Positions 18,755-27,383 of a DNA stretch of 64,000 bases are shown in pieces. The stretch is from assembly GCF_014196055.1 (NCBI RefSeq), contig NZ_JACICY010000011.1, positions 1 through 64,000 of the forward strand, read 5' to 3'. A model generated the notes under the pieces. The model worked only from the letters and a program-made list of their open reading frames with translations. It was not told where the DNA came from and searched no databases. A program made the translations under genes and the position numbers. The DNA comes from Novosphingobium hassiacum. Lineage in GTDB: Bacteria > Pseudomonadota > Alphaproteobacteria > Sphingomonadales > Sphingomonadaceae. Numbering within the stretch: the stretch's first letter is position 1; each line of letters begins with the position of its first letter.

Positions 18755-19807
18755 ATGGCCACTGAAGATTACATGCCTGCCGTCGACATCGACAAGTTTC
18801 TCAACAAGGTCCGTCGCCAGCGCGAGGCTGCCAACGCGACCGCCGCCCAGATCGAAATGGAGCTCGTACGATTTGACGGCGAGAATGCCGCCATCGAGTT
18901 CAACGTGGACTGGTCTGAGGAAACGGTCTGGGCGACCCAAAGGCAGATGGCTGACTTGTTTGGCAAAGATGCCAACACCATCGGGGAGCACATTGGCAAT
19001 CTGTTAAGCACAGGTGAGTTTGAGTCGGCGGCAACTACCCGGAAATTCCGGGTAGTTCGATTGGAAGGGGGCCGCCAAGTTAGTCGTGACATCGAGCACT
19101 ACAACCTTGATGTGATCCTCACGGTCGGGTACCGTGTGAACGGCGATAAGGCCGCGTCCTTCCGGAAATGGGCAAACGGGGTCCTCAAAAGCTATCTGCT
19201 CAAGGGCTACGCGCTAAACGAACCCCACCTTCGCGAAAATCCGCAGGCCCTGCGCGATCTAGCGGCGCAGGTGCGGGCCTTGCGCAGCGAAGAGATCACC
19301 ATCTACCAGGCTGTCAGGGACTGTTTCAAAGTCGCGGCGTCGGACTACGATAAGGACTCTTCGCATGTCCGGACGTTCTACGCGACGCTGCAGGATAAAT
19401 TCCTCTTCGCGATTACCGAGAAGACGGCGTCGCAACTGATCCTCGGCAGAGCAGATGCACGCAAACCAAACATGGGCGTGATCGGTGCAAAGGGCATGTT
19501 CCCCACGCTACAAGAGGCGAAAACCGGCAAGAGCTATCTCGCCCGGGACGAACTTTACGTCCTGCACATCCTTTGCGAGCAGTTCCTGCTCTATGCGGAA
19601 AGCAAGGCGATCAGAGGTAAGTCGATGACAATGGCTGATCTCGCCCAAAAGCTGGACCAACTGCTTACGACGCACGAATATCCGGTGTTTGAAGGCTATG
19701 GGCGAGACTATCTCAAGGACCGCGCGATGCAGCACGCAAAGACGGAATGGGATCGGCTGCAAGTGCTGATCAAGAGTGGAGAGCACCTTCCTGCGGCGGC
19801 TGCGTAA
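18755..19807 (+). CDS. RhuM family protein
   Basis: 350 residues, full length for the virulence RhuM family. Family marks: a DNA-binding-like N-terminal half with WATQRQMADLFGKDANTIGEHI (residues ~69-90, helix-turn-helix), FRVVRLEGGRQVSRDIEHYNLDVILTVGYRVN and FRKWANGVLKSYLLKGYALNE, then a helical C-terminal half with QDKFLFAITEKTASQLILGRAD. RhuM was named from a Salmonella pathogenicity island; biochemistry is lacking, and relatives are frequent in islands near restriction or abortive-infection genes. The upstream AAGGAAAATCTT is a weak ribosome-binding site. It is monocistronic. Confidence 0.88.
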   Translation: MATEDYMPAVDIDKFLNKVRRQREAANATAAQIEMELVRFDGENAAIEFNVDWSEETVWATQRQMADLFGKDANTIGEHIGNLLSTGEFESAATTRKFRVVRLEGGRQVSRDIEHYNLDVILTVGYRVNGDKAASFRKWANGVLKSYLLKGYALNEPHLRENPQALRDLAAQVRALRSEEITIYQAVRDCFKVAASDYDKDSSHVRTFYATLQDKFLFAITEKTASQLILGRADARKPNMGVIGAKGMFPTLQEAKTGKSYLARDELYVLHILCEQFLLYAESKAIRGKSMTMADLAQKLDQLLTTHEYPVFEGYGRDYLKDRAMQHAKTEWDRLQVLIKSGEHLPAAAA

Positions 19808-20170
19808 GCGGTACGCGTGAAGTTGAGGGCTGCGCCCGCGCAGCCCTCAGGCGTCGCTCAAACCTTGCGAAATCATGGCTATCACGGCGCGTTCAACCCT
19901 AACGCCCACTCCCGCGCCGCGATCAGGCGCGCGGTGTTCGTCGTGCAGATCGCGAGATCACCCTCACTCACTCCCACCAGCTCGGCCGCTCCACCGGGTC
20001 CGTTAGCACATTGGGCGCTGTCACCCGTGGCGCCGGTTCCAGGCTCGCTGCGTGGACGTGAGATGATCCGCAGAGCAGGACATCAAGAAATCGAGGTGGT
20101 TTAGCCACGGTTAACAAATTATTGCCATGGCAGAGTCAGCCCGGAATTATAGGGGCAGAATGGAGTTCAC
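19808..20170. other. Intergenic stretch with a possible decayed minus-strand gene
   Basis: On the minus strand a frame is open from 20082 to a TGA at 19882 (66 codons) but has no ATG/GTG start. Its end reads like real protein (ELVGVSEGDLAICTTNTARL, then an Ala/Trp-rich tail). It may be the 3' end of a lost gene. Nothing else is seen. Confidence 0.3.
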
Positions 20171-20386
20171 ATGGACAATGCCGTATTAGTTTCCTTGCGC
20201 ATTTTGGTCAGCACTCTCGCCGAGAGCAAAGCGCTCGACGAAGCATCTTTGGCGTCGATCAGAACTGCTTTTCGAGAAGCGGGGGCCTCATTTTATGAAC
20301 GAGGCGATGACGAGGGTGGCAGGGATCTTGTTGATCTGTCCCTGTGGACATTTGGCGCGCTCAGGCGGGTAAGAGCCGCTGGTTGA
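20171..20386 (+). CDS. Small protein of unknown function
   Basis: 71 residues from ATG 20171 with GGAG 5 bp upstream. It is helical and amphipathic (LVSLRILVSTLAESKALDEASLASIRTAFREAG), close in style to short unnamed proteins of sphingomonad islands. No family recognised. Confidence 0.5.
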   Translation: MDNAVLVSLRILVSTLAESKALDEASLASIRTAFREAGASFYERGDDEGGRDLVDLSLWTFGALRRVRAAG

Positions 20387-20405
20387 GCCAGTTATTTAAG
20401 GATAT

Positions 20406-20561
20406 TCAGTCGCCCAGAGCGTCAGCCCACGCCCGGACACCAGCCAGTTTCGCGCGGCAATCGCCCCATGCATCGCGCATCCTGAGCACGTAATCGAGCA
20501 TCATGGCATCGGTTCGCCTTGCCGGGCACGGCCCGTGCTGGTGTATGACGAGCGGGACCAT
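20406..20561 (-). CDS. Possible 51-residue protein
   Basis: A minus-strand frame whose second half looks like real protein (MMLDYVLRMRDAWGDCRAKL then VRAWADALGD). An AAGGAGGT motif lies upstream but 19 bp from the ATG, too far for a standard site. It may be the conserved end of a decayed phage gene. Weak call. Confidence 0.3.
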   Translation of the reverse strand: MVPLVIHQHGPCPARRTDAMMLDYVLRMRDAWGDCRAKLAGVRAWADALGD

Positions 20562-21490
20562 TGGCCATCTGATGCAATGAACCTCCTTGCCATGGCCGGC
20601 GGAGAGAGGATTTCCTTCACGCGAGCATCCGAGGGAAAATTGCTAGCGGCGTAGCTAGGCCTTCCCACTTCTATGCTCGCTGTTCCGTTGACGGCTGTAA
20701 CGCTATGCTTCGTTAGCCCCCTATTCGAGCCTGTGGTTCGCGTTATCCCCTATTTCGGCTCTCATGCCGATGCAGTCGTGCTCCAAGGAGCAACGCAACC
20801 TCGCCGCTCCGATGGTCGCCGGCATGACACAGGCCTGATCCGGCACCCGTCCATGTCCTACTTCCGCGAAACCTGCTTGGCAACGGGCTGGGATCGAGGA
20901 TCGCTAGCACACGAACTGCCGAGTTGGTCAGGGCGAGCTTACATGCGGCATGCTTGCGGCGACTGATTTCGAAGACTGCTCGCAGACTATAGTGGACTGG
21001 AAAGCCGCGACCGAACCTCCCCATCGCCCCCTTCAGCAAAATCAGCCGGTTGCAGTAAACTTCTGCTTGGCCACGGTTGGTTGTGATGCAGGCGGGTCGA
21101 AGTTGCCAGACTCACAGTAGCTCAGGATATTTTCGGTTGCAGTTCTTCGAGTCTGCATTCCGCGCATTGGCGGAAATCTGCCGTTTCTGGACAATCGAAC
21201 GTGTCGGCATATCAGCGGCGATAAAGAGAGTTCTTCGAGTTCGGGCAGTCCTGTGGACACGTGGGCTAGGGTCGGTTGACCCGCTCCTGTCCACACTTTG
21301 CTGAGGGCCGCGGAAAAAAGTGCGGTGCCGCGCATTTGGCTCTTGATCGCCCCCGATTGCAGGGAGTCGCTGCATTGCATAGCTGGATACTAGAAGACGA
21401 AGCGAATCGGACGTGCGACGAGTGGAGTCTAATTCCGCGCTGCTGCCCTCTTGTGTCTCCAACAGGTTGAGGCACTATAGGTAGTGGTTG

Positions 21491-21545
21491 GGCTTGAGGG
21501 GAACCTCTAAGCCTTATCAGAAAGGCCGGGGGTGCAACCCCGGCC
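21491..21545 (+). ncRNA. Twin-hairpin element, candidate structured RNA or leader
   Basis: Hairpin 1 at 21491-21513 is GGCTT/AAGCC plus GAGG/CCTC around GGAA with one bulge. Hairpin 2 at 21524-21545 is a perfect 8-bp stem GGCCGGGG/CCCCGGCC with loop GTGCAA. They lie 128 bp upstream of the 105-residue gene and could be part of its 5' leader. There is no T-run, so they are not terminators. Strand assumed from the downstream gene. Confidence 0.35.
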
Positions 21546-21672
21546 AATCCCGACACACCACTGCACTCGAAGGCGGTGGAACTCGATGCTTTGTTGAAGC
21601 CCATGCAATTTGCATGTGGTTGGCTATCGGGTCAAGCGGCCTTCGGGTGTTTCCTTCTGCGGAGACACTACC

Positions 21673-21990
21673 ATGATGACCCATACTAAGCCGGAAAGCC
21701 CGGAGATCCTGCCGTTTACCTCCTACTTCGTTGCAGTCGATCTGAGCCGTACGGAGCACGATCTGCGCCCGATCATGGATTGCTTGAGCCATTTCCCGGA
21801 CTTGTTGAAGGTCCAAGCCAGCGCTTGGATTGTCTCGGTCCTTTGCAGCGCGGAGGAATTATTCGCCACGCTGCAGGCTGCGTTACCAGAGGGCGGTCGG
21901 TTATGGATGAGTGAAACCGCTGGCGCGTGCGGCTGGATCGCTGGCGACTATCGCACTGCTCTGCAAATCAGGTCCCGCGTGCGGATCTGA
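21673..21990 (+). CDS. Small protein, possibly Cas2/SinR-like ferredoxin fold
   Basis: 105 residues from ATG 21673 (MMTHTKPESP) with GGAG 8 bp upstream. The body reads FTSYFVAVDLSRTEHDLRPIMDCL, then ASAWIVSVLCSAEELFATLQAAL, then GRLWMSETAGACGWIAGD. That order (beta strand with Asp, helix, S-x-WIV strand, helix, R-L-hydrophobic strand) resembles the SinR/Cas2-like group of single ferredoxin-fold proteins, in which a first-strand Asp is often kept. There is no cas1 or CRISPR array in the window, so it would not be an adaptation protein. The fold call is by pattern only and tentative. Confidence 0.45.
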   Translation: MMTHTKPESPEILPFTSYFVAVDLSRTEHDLRPIMDCLSHFPDLLKVQASAWIVSVLCSAEELFATLQAALPEGGRLWMSETAGACGWIAGDYRTALQIRSRVRI

Positions 21991-22158
21991 CGGGTTATGC
22001 GCCGGTCGGCACAGGTCGGCCGGCCCATAGCATGCGATCCGTTTTGAGGGGCAGGAGGCATAGGAGGGCGGTCTAGGCCATGGTGCCACGTCGAGGCCCC
22101 GCCTTGCGCCTGCCTGCGATGTCTGGCTGGCATGGCGGGGACGTCGCAGGGAAAACTG

Positions 22159-22248
22159 CGGGTCCTACCTACGACATTCCCGGACCCTAAGCGCTGAAGG
22201 ACCACAAATTTGGCGTAATTCCCCAATTTTTGGCATGGCATAAGTTCG
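22159..22248. repeat. Right copy of ~90-bp direct repeat
   Basis: Matches 12549-12638 with about nine mismatches, same orientation. It lies between the 105-residue gene and the terminator of the satellite tail operon, so it marks the exact junction of cargo and satellite backbone. The rest of 21991-22344 shows no gene. Confidence 0.8.
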
Positions 22249-22268
22249 GAGTCAGAGTTTGCCGGGCG

Positions 22269-22303
22269 CAAAAAAGCCCCCGCAAGCCGAAACCTGCGGG
22301 GGC
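22269..22303 (-). terminator. Strong terminator of the satellite minus-strand operon
   Basis: A perfect 9-bp stem (GCCCCCGCA/TGCGGGGGC) followed on the minus strand by TTTTTT; 42 bp beyond the last gene of the tail module. Confidence 0.92.
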
Positions 22304-22344
22304 AGTCTTTCCCCGGAGAAAAGCCATTAACGACGGGGAAAACT

Positions 22345-23019
22345 TTACCTGGTGGGCGGAGAGATCTGACTCAGGCGGCGGAATGGAAGCGCCGCGCCCT
22401 TGTTGGCGAGTTGGGAGAGAACAGCGTCAATGTCGTCGGGAACCGGCACAGCATGCCCCATCAAAAGCCGCCCATCGAAAATACCGGCAACCGCTGCGCT
22501 TGCCGCTCGCTCTTCGAGCCTGCCAGCCCCGGCTGTAAACGAGAGCGCTGCCAATGCTGCGTACGCTTCTGTGATCCGGGCTGCGGCATCCTGCGCTTCG
22601 TCCTGCAAAGCCGCTACGAGAGGTGCGGCGAGCGAACGGACACGCTCGAGCGCCTGTTGCCTGATCGCAGGCAACTTCTGCTCTTCGGCCCGGACGCGCT
22701 CCCTCAATTCTCGAATTCCCGAGTAGAGCCCCTTGCGTTCCTCCCTCAAATCATCCTCTTTGCGGGTGTTGGCGGAAACCTCCCGCGCCGGGATCTCGGC
22801 CAAGAGCGCATTGGCAATCGCTGCGCCCTGCAATTCGGGGTGCCTGAGTTCCGACTGCTCGGCATCGATCTCGCCACAGCGATGTTGCGCGGCCCCTATT
22901 GCCTGGTTGAGGCGTGCGATCTCCGCTTCAATCAAACGGATTGCCTCGTTTTCCGGGGTGAGGTCGAGCGACTGAAGGTCGGCCGAAACCGTGGCGAGGG
23001 CATTGCTCAAATCGGTCAT
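22345..23019 (-). CDS. Coiled-coil protein of the tail module, unknown function
   Basis: 224 residues from ATG 23019 (MTDLSNALATVSADL). Long, Ala/Glu-rich coiled-coil helices dominate: ENEAIRLIEAEIARLNQAIG and RKEDDLREERKGLYSGIREL are typical heptads. A short C-terminal region has PVPDDIDAVLSQLANKGAALPF. It is the last gene before the terminator and is encoded with the tape measure gene, so a tail-assembly or scaffolding role is possible; I know no named relative. An upstream in-frame Met (23115) lies inside the previous gene and is unlikely. Confidence 0.65.
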   Translation of the reverse strand: MTDLSNALATVSADLQSLDLTPENEAIRLIEAEIARLNQAIGAAQHRCGEIDAEQSELRHPELQGAAIANALLAEIPAREVSANTRKEDDLREERKGLYSGIRELRERVRAEEQKLPAIRQQALERVRSLAAPLVAALQDEAQDAAARITEAYAALAALSFTAGAGRLEERAASAAVAGIFDGRLLMGHAVPVPDDIDAVLSQLANKGAALPFRRLSQISPPTR

Positions 23020-23033
23020 GTCGATTTCCTGTC

Positions 23034-23510
23034 TCAGATGATGCGGGGCGATGCGTAGGCCTTGGCCCAACGTGCATCGATTTCGGCTCGGGCCTCCGCA
23101 CTCGGCTGTGCGCATTTAGCGGCAACGTCCCGGTCGAGCGGCAGACTGCCCAGTTCCTTCACGATCGCTTGCGCGCTGAAGCCGTGGGGCGAAGACAGAA
23201 GGGTCGCACACACCCGCTCCCGGCCTCGTGACTTGTCGGACGCAAACACGGTCGCGGCGCGGGCTCGTTCCTGCGCAACAGCGGTCGCAACTGCCCGGTC
23301 AAGGTCGGCCTTTGTGACCTGGGGAGCGCGAACGATGGGCGGGGATGCTTGGGCCGGTGCCGACACACGCCTTGCGGGAGTAGCGGCTGCAGGGCGAGGG
23401 CTTGCGGTCCCGGCAGAAAGCTTACCCCCTTTGCGGGCATAGAAAGCGGCGAGGCGGGATGAGCCGGTTCCGTCAAATCGGCTCAGGTCTTCTTCAATCT
23501 GATATGGCAT
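23034..23510 (-). CDS. Unknown protein of the tail module
   Basis: 158 residues. Three in-frame ATGs occur; the one at 23510 (MPYQIEEDLSRFDG) has AAGGA 7 bp upstream, while those at 23516 and 23543 are too close to or lack a site. Residues ~30-60 are Pro/Ala/Ser-rich linker; the second half is helical (TKADLDRAVATAVAQERARA, then RGRERVCATLL). The arrangement resembles small phage scaffold or protease-adjacent proteins, but I do not recognise a family. It lies 45 bp after the tape measure gene. Confidence 0.6.
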   Translation of the reverse strand: MPYQIEEDLSRFDGTGSSRLAAFYARKGGKLSAGTASPRPAAATPARRVSAPAQASPPIVRAPQVTKADLDRAVATAVAQERARAATVFASDKSRGRERVCATLLSSPHGFSAQAIVKELGSLPLDRDVAAKCAQPSAEARAEIDARWAKAYASPRII

Positions 23511-23554
23511 AGTCATTTCCTTGTCGTTCGAGAGGTTGGGCACAAATTCGTGTG

Positions 23555-26500
23555 TCAGAAATAGCCGCGCGCGGGGGCCGGCGTTGCCCCGCTCGAGGCG
23601 GATGCCCCGTTGGAAACAAGCTGCTTGAACACGGCGATTGTGTTGTCGTTCAGCATGTCCAGCCGTCCCCCGAGCGCATTGATCAGGGCGGATGTCTGGT
23701 TATCGATCGCGCTGGTCGTAGCCTGCTGCTGCGAAGCCAGTTGCGAGAACGGGCTGTCGCTGGCTGTCGCGGCGTCGGCGATGGCGGACTTGCCCGCAAT
23801 GGCGCCGTCCGTGATGGCCTTGACCTGGTTCTGCAGGTCGAAGAACGCGCTGGTCGAGCCGTACAGTTGGCGCTGAATGTCGAGCAAGTCGGACGCGGCC
23901 TGAGAAAAGGCGTCGAATGCGGTCGCGTCACCGGCCTTCACTCGTTCGGCAAGCGGGTTGTAGACCGCCAGCGCGGCGCTGTTGCGGTCGCGTAGGGACA
24001 GGGCGTCATTGCCGACCGTGAGGGCCTTCTGCAGGTCCTTGAGGCTTCCGAGCACCTTTTCATTCGCCGACTCTACCGCTTCAGCCCGCTTGATGCCGTA
24101 CAGCGCTTCGAGGTCGGCATATTCCGCCGCGCTGGCGCCTGCTTCGGCGAACACGTCCTTGAGGCGGACGAATGATCGATTGAGCGTGTCGAGCGCAGCG
24201 CCGACCGGATCGCGGTAACCCTTGAGGTCGGAGAACACGCTTTCGAAATCGAGTGCGCGCTGCAGCTGCTTGTCGAGATCCTTGCCAGCCTTGAGCAAGC
24301 GCTGCGCACCTTCGCGGATGCCAGCGATGGCACCGTCCTGGATAGCATTGAGCAACGCAGCGCGTGCGGCTTCCTCAGGATCTTTCCCGTCATAAATCAG
24401 GTCACCGCCCGCGTTCTGCTGCTTCCATTTCTTGTCCGCGACCTGCGACGAACCGGAGCCTGAGACGGAAATCCAGCCGCTCGAGCGCGTGCCGATTGAA
24501 ACATCATATTTCCCGACTACGCCCCCCAGCCGGTCGGCAATGCTGTTCAGCTTCGCGCTAATGCTGTCGCCCGTGTTCGCCGCGCCTTTGGCAAGTTCGC
24601 CGTTGCTCCCGCCGCTGGACACGCCGCGGTTAGAAATCACGGCGAAACCTGAAGTCGTCTTTTTGAACGCGCTGCCCAGCACGCCACCGATCAGACCGCC
24701 CGCGATGCTGCCAAGAGGTCCTGCGAAGTCGCCAAGGCCTTTAGCAACGGATTCGAGCCCCTTCGAAAGGAACTTCTCTCCGAGCTTTTCGCCCAGCGCG
24801 CCGCCAAGCAAGCTACCCGCTCCCGAGCCGCTCGAGCCCAAGATGAGCTGGCTGGTCGCACCACCGAGGCCCGCGCCTTCGAGCATCTTGGCGAAACTGC
24901 CACGCGAGCCAAACACGGAGTCGAGCACTGAGGTTATTTCCTCGCCCAGCAATTTGATTTGCCGGTTGCCGTCAGCATCGGTGGTCGACCAGCCGGCACT
25001 GCCGACCGCTTTGACAACGGCACCGGCCGGGCCACGAATGCCGGAATAATCCCCGCTAGACAGGCCCGCGACGATCGATGTCACGCCAGCGAGTGCCGAG
25101 CCCGCGCCGCCGACTTGCTGAAGAAGATCGATCGAGTCGGCGATGCGGGCATTCCACTCGCCCTGTGCATCTGCCGTGCGGATCACGCCATCGGTGACGG
25201 CGCCCTGCTTGTCGGCGAGCCCTTCGAACATGGCATCCCAGCCGCGATCAAGCGACTTGGTCATCAGTTCCGCGTTCCAATCTGCGCTTTTGCGGATGGT
25301 CGCCATTTCCGCATCAAGCAGCTTTTGCAGATCCTTGAGTTCGTCCTTGCCGTCGTCTGCCTTGGCGGCCTTCACCCGCGCCACCTTCGCCGGTTTCGGT
25401 GTGGCATAGGTGTCCTTGAGCCGCTTGCCGGCCAGGTCGCCCATCATCCGGTCGAGAGTCAGACTGCCAGCGCGCGCATTGTCGAGCGCCTGCCGCCCCT
25501 CCGCGATCTGAGCGTTGATCTCTTTGAGCTCTTGCTGTTGCGCGTACACAAACTGAAGCCGCCCGTTGGGAGCACGAACACCACGCTTGGCAATGTCTGC
25601 CTCGAGTTCGCCGCGGCGCTTAACCAGCGCGGCAATGTCCTTGCCAGCATTCGGAATGGCGGCTTTCTCAGCCTGTTGCTGCCGCTGTTTCTTGATCAAG
25701 GCGTCGAGCGCGCCGGTTGCCGCGTTGGCGCCATTGTACATTTCCCAGAGTTTGCCGATGAAAGGCGTGGCCACGATTGCAGCCGTGCTGAGTGCGATTC
25801 CCCATGGGCCGCCAAGGAAGGCCGCCAGCCGGGAGGTTCCGCCCGTCATGAGTTGCACCGCCTGGACGGTCTGGCCAAGCTGCGAGGCGAATATCTGCGA
25901 GGCGTTCGAGCCCAAGCTGAACATCGTTGCGGCATCGCCGATCTGGTAGCCCAACTGGAGCATCCCCTGCCGTGCCGCGCCCGATCTGACGCTCACGTTA
26001 TCGTTGGCGTTGGCAAGCCCTTTCGACGACACGCCAGCGCGGTCCATTGCCATCTGCAAGCGCTCTGCGGCTTCAGCCTGCACCCGGGCTGCGATCGCTG
26101 CTTGCGTCTCGGTTTCGGCAAGATCCTTGGCCGCTGCGATGCTCAGACGCGTGGCCTGGCTGAAATCACGTTCTGCGAGTGCTGCCGCCTTCGTCGCATC
26201 TGCCAGTTGCCGCGCAATCGCGGCGCGCTGTTCGGATACCGCAGCGGCCTGTCGCGCACCGGCAACGTCTAGATCGATGCCACCGGTTGCCGTCACCTTG
26301 CCCGACAAGGCGGCCTCGAGATTGCGCCGCGCCGACTGCGAGTAGTCCGAAACTCTCGCACTCACCTGTGCGAGTGCCGATTCCATGTCAGACACGAACG
26401 CGGCCTTTGTCGAACCCTTGACCATGAGCGCCGCGTCTATGTCCCGTGCCGCCCCCTTGCTGAAGCCGGTGACGCGGTCGGCCGCCTGTGTCGTCATGCT

Positions 26501-26587
26501 TTCGACTTCGGCAAGGAACGCGGCCTTGGCAGGATCGCTGTTGCCTTTCTCCAAGCGGATGAATGCGGGAAATATTGGAGCGGTCAT
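23555..26587 (-). CDS. Phage tail tape measure protein
   Basis: 1010 residues from ATG 26587, which overlaps the DUF6441 stop by 4 bp. It is Ala-rich: helical/coiled coil at ~110-190, then the lambda-H-like TMP segment at ~205-285 (GMLQLGYQIGDAATMFSLGS, QLGQTVQAVQLMTGG, and GGPWGIALSTAAIVATPFIG). More helices follow, then a Gly-rich hydrophobic region around residues 650-760 (LGDFAGPLGSIAGGLIGGVL). Such proteins set siphophage tail length and help DNA entry; the size would correspond to a tail of roughly 150 nm if the usual 0.15 nm per residue holds. There are no neighbouring tail tube, chaperone or baseplate genes, which is unusual. Confidence 0.85.
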   Translation of the reverse strand: MTAPIFPAFIRLEKGNSDPAKAAFLAEVESMTTQAADRVTGFSKGAARDIDAALMVKGSTKAAFVSDMESALAQVSARVSDYSQSARRNLEAALSGKVTATGGIDLDVAGARQAAAVSEQRAAIARQLADATKAAALAERDFSQATRLSIAAAKDLAETETQAAIAARVQAEAAERLQMAMDRAGVSSKGLANANDNVSVRSGAARQGMLQLGYQIGDAATMFSLGSNASQIFASQLGQTVQAVQLMTGGTSRLAAFLGGPWGIALSTAAIVATPFIGKLWEMYNGANAATGALDALIKKQRQQQAEKAAIPNAGKDIAALVKRRGELEADIAKRGVRAPNGRLQFVYAQQQELKEINAQIAEGRQALDNARAGSLTLDRMMGDLAGKRLKDTYATPKPAKVARVKAAKADDGKDELKDLQKLLDAEMATIRKSADWNAELMTKSLDRGWDAMFEGLADKQGAVTDGVIRTADAQGEWNARIADSIDLLQQVGGAGSALAGVTSIVAGLSSGDYSGIRGPAGAVVKAVGSAGWSTTDADGNRQIKLLGEEITSVLDSVFGSRGSFAKMLEGAGLGGATSQLILGSSGSGAGSLLGGALGEKLGEKFLSKGLESVAKGLGDFAGPLGSIAGGLIGGVLGSAFKKTTSGFAVISNRGVSSGGSNGELAKGAANTGDSISAKLNSIADRLGGVVGKYDVSIGTRSSGWISVSGSGSSQVADKKWKQQNAGGDLIYDGKDPEEAARAALLNAIQDGAIAGIREGAQRLLKAGKDLDKQLQRALDFESVFSDLKGYRDPVGAALDTLNRSFVRLKDVFAEAGASAAEYADLEALYGIKRAEAVESANEKVLGSLKDLQKALTVGNDALSLRDRNSAALAVYNPLAERVKAGDATAFDAFSQAASDLLDIQRQLYGSTSAFFDLQNQVKAITDGAIAGKSAIADAATASDSPFSQLASQQQATTSAIDNQTSALINALGGRLDMLNDNTIAVFKQLVSNGASASSGATPAPARGYF

Positions 26588-27306
26588 GATGAAACCTTTT
26601 CGAGGGCTTGCGCGGCGAGGCGAGGCAAGTCGGCCTGCACCGCTCGCATGATGGATTGGACGTCGACGCGCGCCGCCCGGCTGGTCCGCGGAATGCCGAC
26701 GAATGCGATCACGAGTTGCTTGGCGATCTGGCCTTTCCGTGCCGTGCCGTTGCGCTTGAGCGAGCGGGCCGAACGGGACTGCCCAGTGATGGCAACGCCC
26801 ACGTTTTCGACAGCCAGCAAGGGACGGCCATTCACCGACTTCAGGAAAATCAGTTTGCCGATGCGCTGCTCGAGGCCGGTTTTGACGTAGAGCTCCGGGG
26901 TTATCGCGAACCGGCCCGCCTTGCTCGGGATCTGGTCGGTAGCAATCCAAAGCCAGCGGCCCTGGGTTGGTCGGATGTCGGCGCCCCCGGTATAGGCTTC
27001 GATCGCGCCACGCGTGCGAGCACTGCGGGAGCGGACGAACACAACGCCCGATGCGCTCCAAGCGTCCGCACCGCGCCGATGGATACCGCGGCCGCTGCTC
27101 AGGTCCGATGCCGAGCCTAGCCCGTTGCCGAGACGGCCAAGGCCAGCGCCCTGCATGGCGGCCCGGATTGATCGCAGTGCAAGCTTTGCGGCCTGGTCGG
27201 TAGCCTCCAGCGCGGCGAGTTCAAGCCTGCGATCAATGGCGAGACCGAATGCGCGGTACGGGCCGGCATAGTTGGCGCGGCCAATCTTTGCTGCCAGTCT
27301 TGGCAT
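26584..27306 (-). CDS. DUF6441-like phage tail-region protein
   Basis: 240 residues. The profile agrees with the DUF6441 group of alphaproteobacterial phages: an N-terminal helix with LELAALEATDQAAKLALRSI, then QGAGLGRLGNGLGSA, AWSASGVVFVRSRSA, a central QGRWLWIATDQIPSKAGRFA and LIFLKSVNGRPLLAVE beta region, and the C-terminal VGIPRTSRAARVDVQSIM. In phages these genes sit next to tail completion or tape measure genes; a minor tail or neck-joining role is plausible. It is the first gene of the module, preceded by the hairpin at 27324. Confidence 0.6.
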   Translation of the reverse strand: MPRLAAKIGRANYAGPYRAFGLAIDRRLELAALEATDQAAKLALRSIRAAMQGAGLGRLGNGLGSASDLSSGRGIHRRGADAWSASGVVFVRSRSARTRGAIEAYTGGADIRPTQGRWLWIATDQIPSKAGRFAITPELYVKTGLEQRIGKLIFLKSVNGRPLLAVENVGVAITGQSRSARSLKRNGTARKGQIAKQLVIAFVGIPRTSRAARVDVQSIMRAVQADLPRLAAQALEKVSS

Positions 27307-27323
27307 GTCATTCCCTCCAATCG

Positions 27324-27362
27324 AGAGAGAAGGGGGACCTATAGGTATCCCCCTTTCTCTCT
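27324..27362. promoter_or_regulatory. Large palindrome in the leader of the tail module
   Basis: Arms AGAGAGAAGGGGGA and TCCCCCTTTCTCTCT (one bulged base) around CCTATAGGTA, whose CCTATAGG is itself a palindrome. It lies 18 bp upstream of the DUF6441 start. It fits a regulator operator or a leader hairpin. Confidence 0.55.
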
Positions 27363-27383
27363 ATAGGGTTATTAGGGGGAGTG

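Larger units (their letters stand above)
20387..21672. other. 1.3-kb gene-poor region
   Basis: The longest stretch in the window without a credible gene in any frame; several frames of 60-110 codons occur but lack ribosome-binding sites and protein-like composition. It contains a weak 51-codon frame (20406-20561) and two strong hairpins near its right end. Confidence 0.55.

Noticed and set aside
21522..21560. tRNA-like 3' end (hairpin followed by ACACACCA)
   Set aside because: The loop GTGCAA is not a T loop, no matching acceptor strand or anticodon arm lies upstream, so it is not a tRNA.
21673..21990. CRISPR adaptation gene cas2
   Set aside because: No cas1, no other cas gene and no repeat array anywhere in the window; only a loose fold resemblance.
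24959..26272. 437-codon plus-strand frame across the tape measure gene
   Set aside because: Shadow of the minus-strand gene: no ribosome-binding site and it would run against the whole operon.
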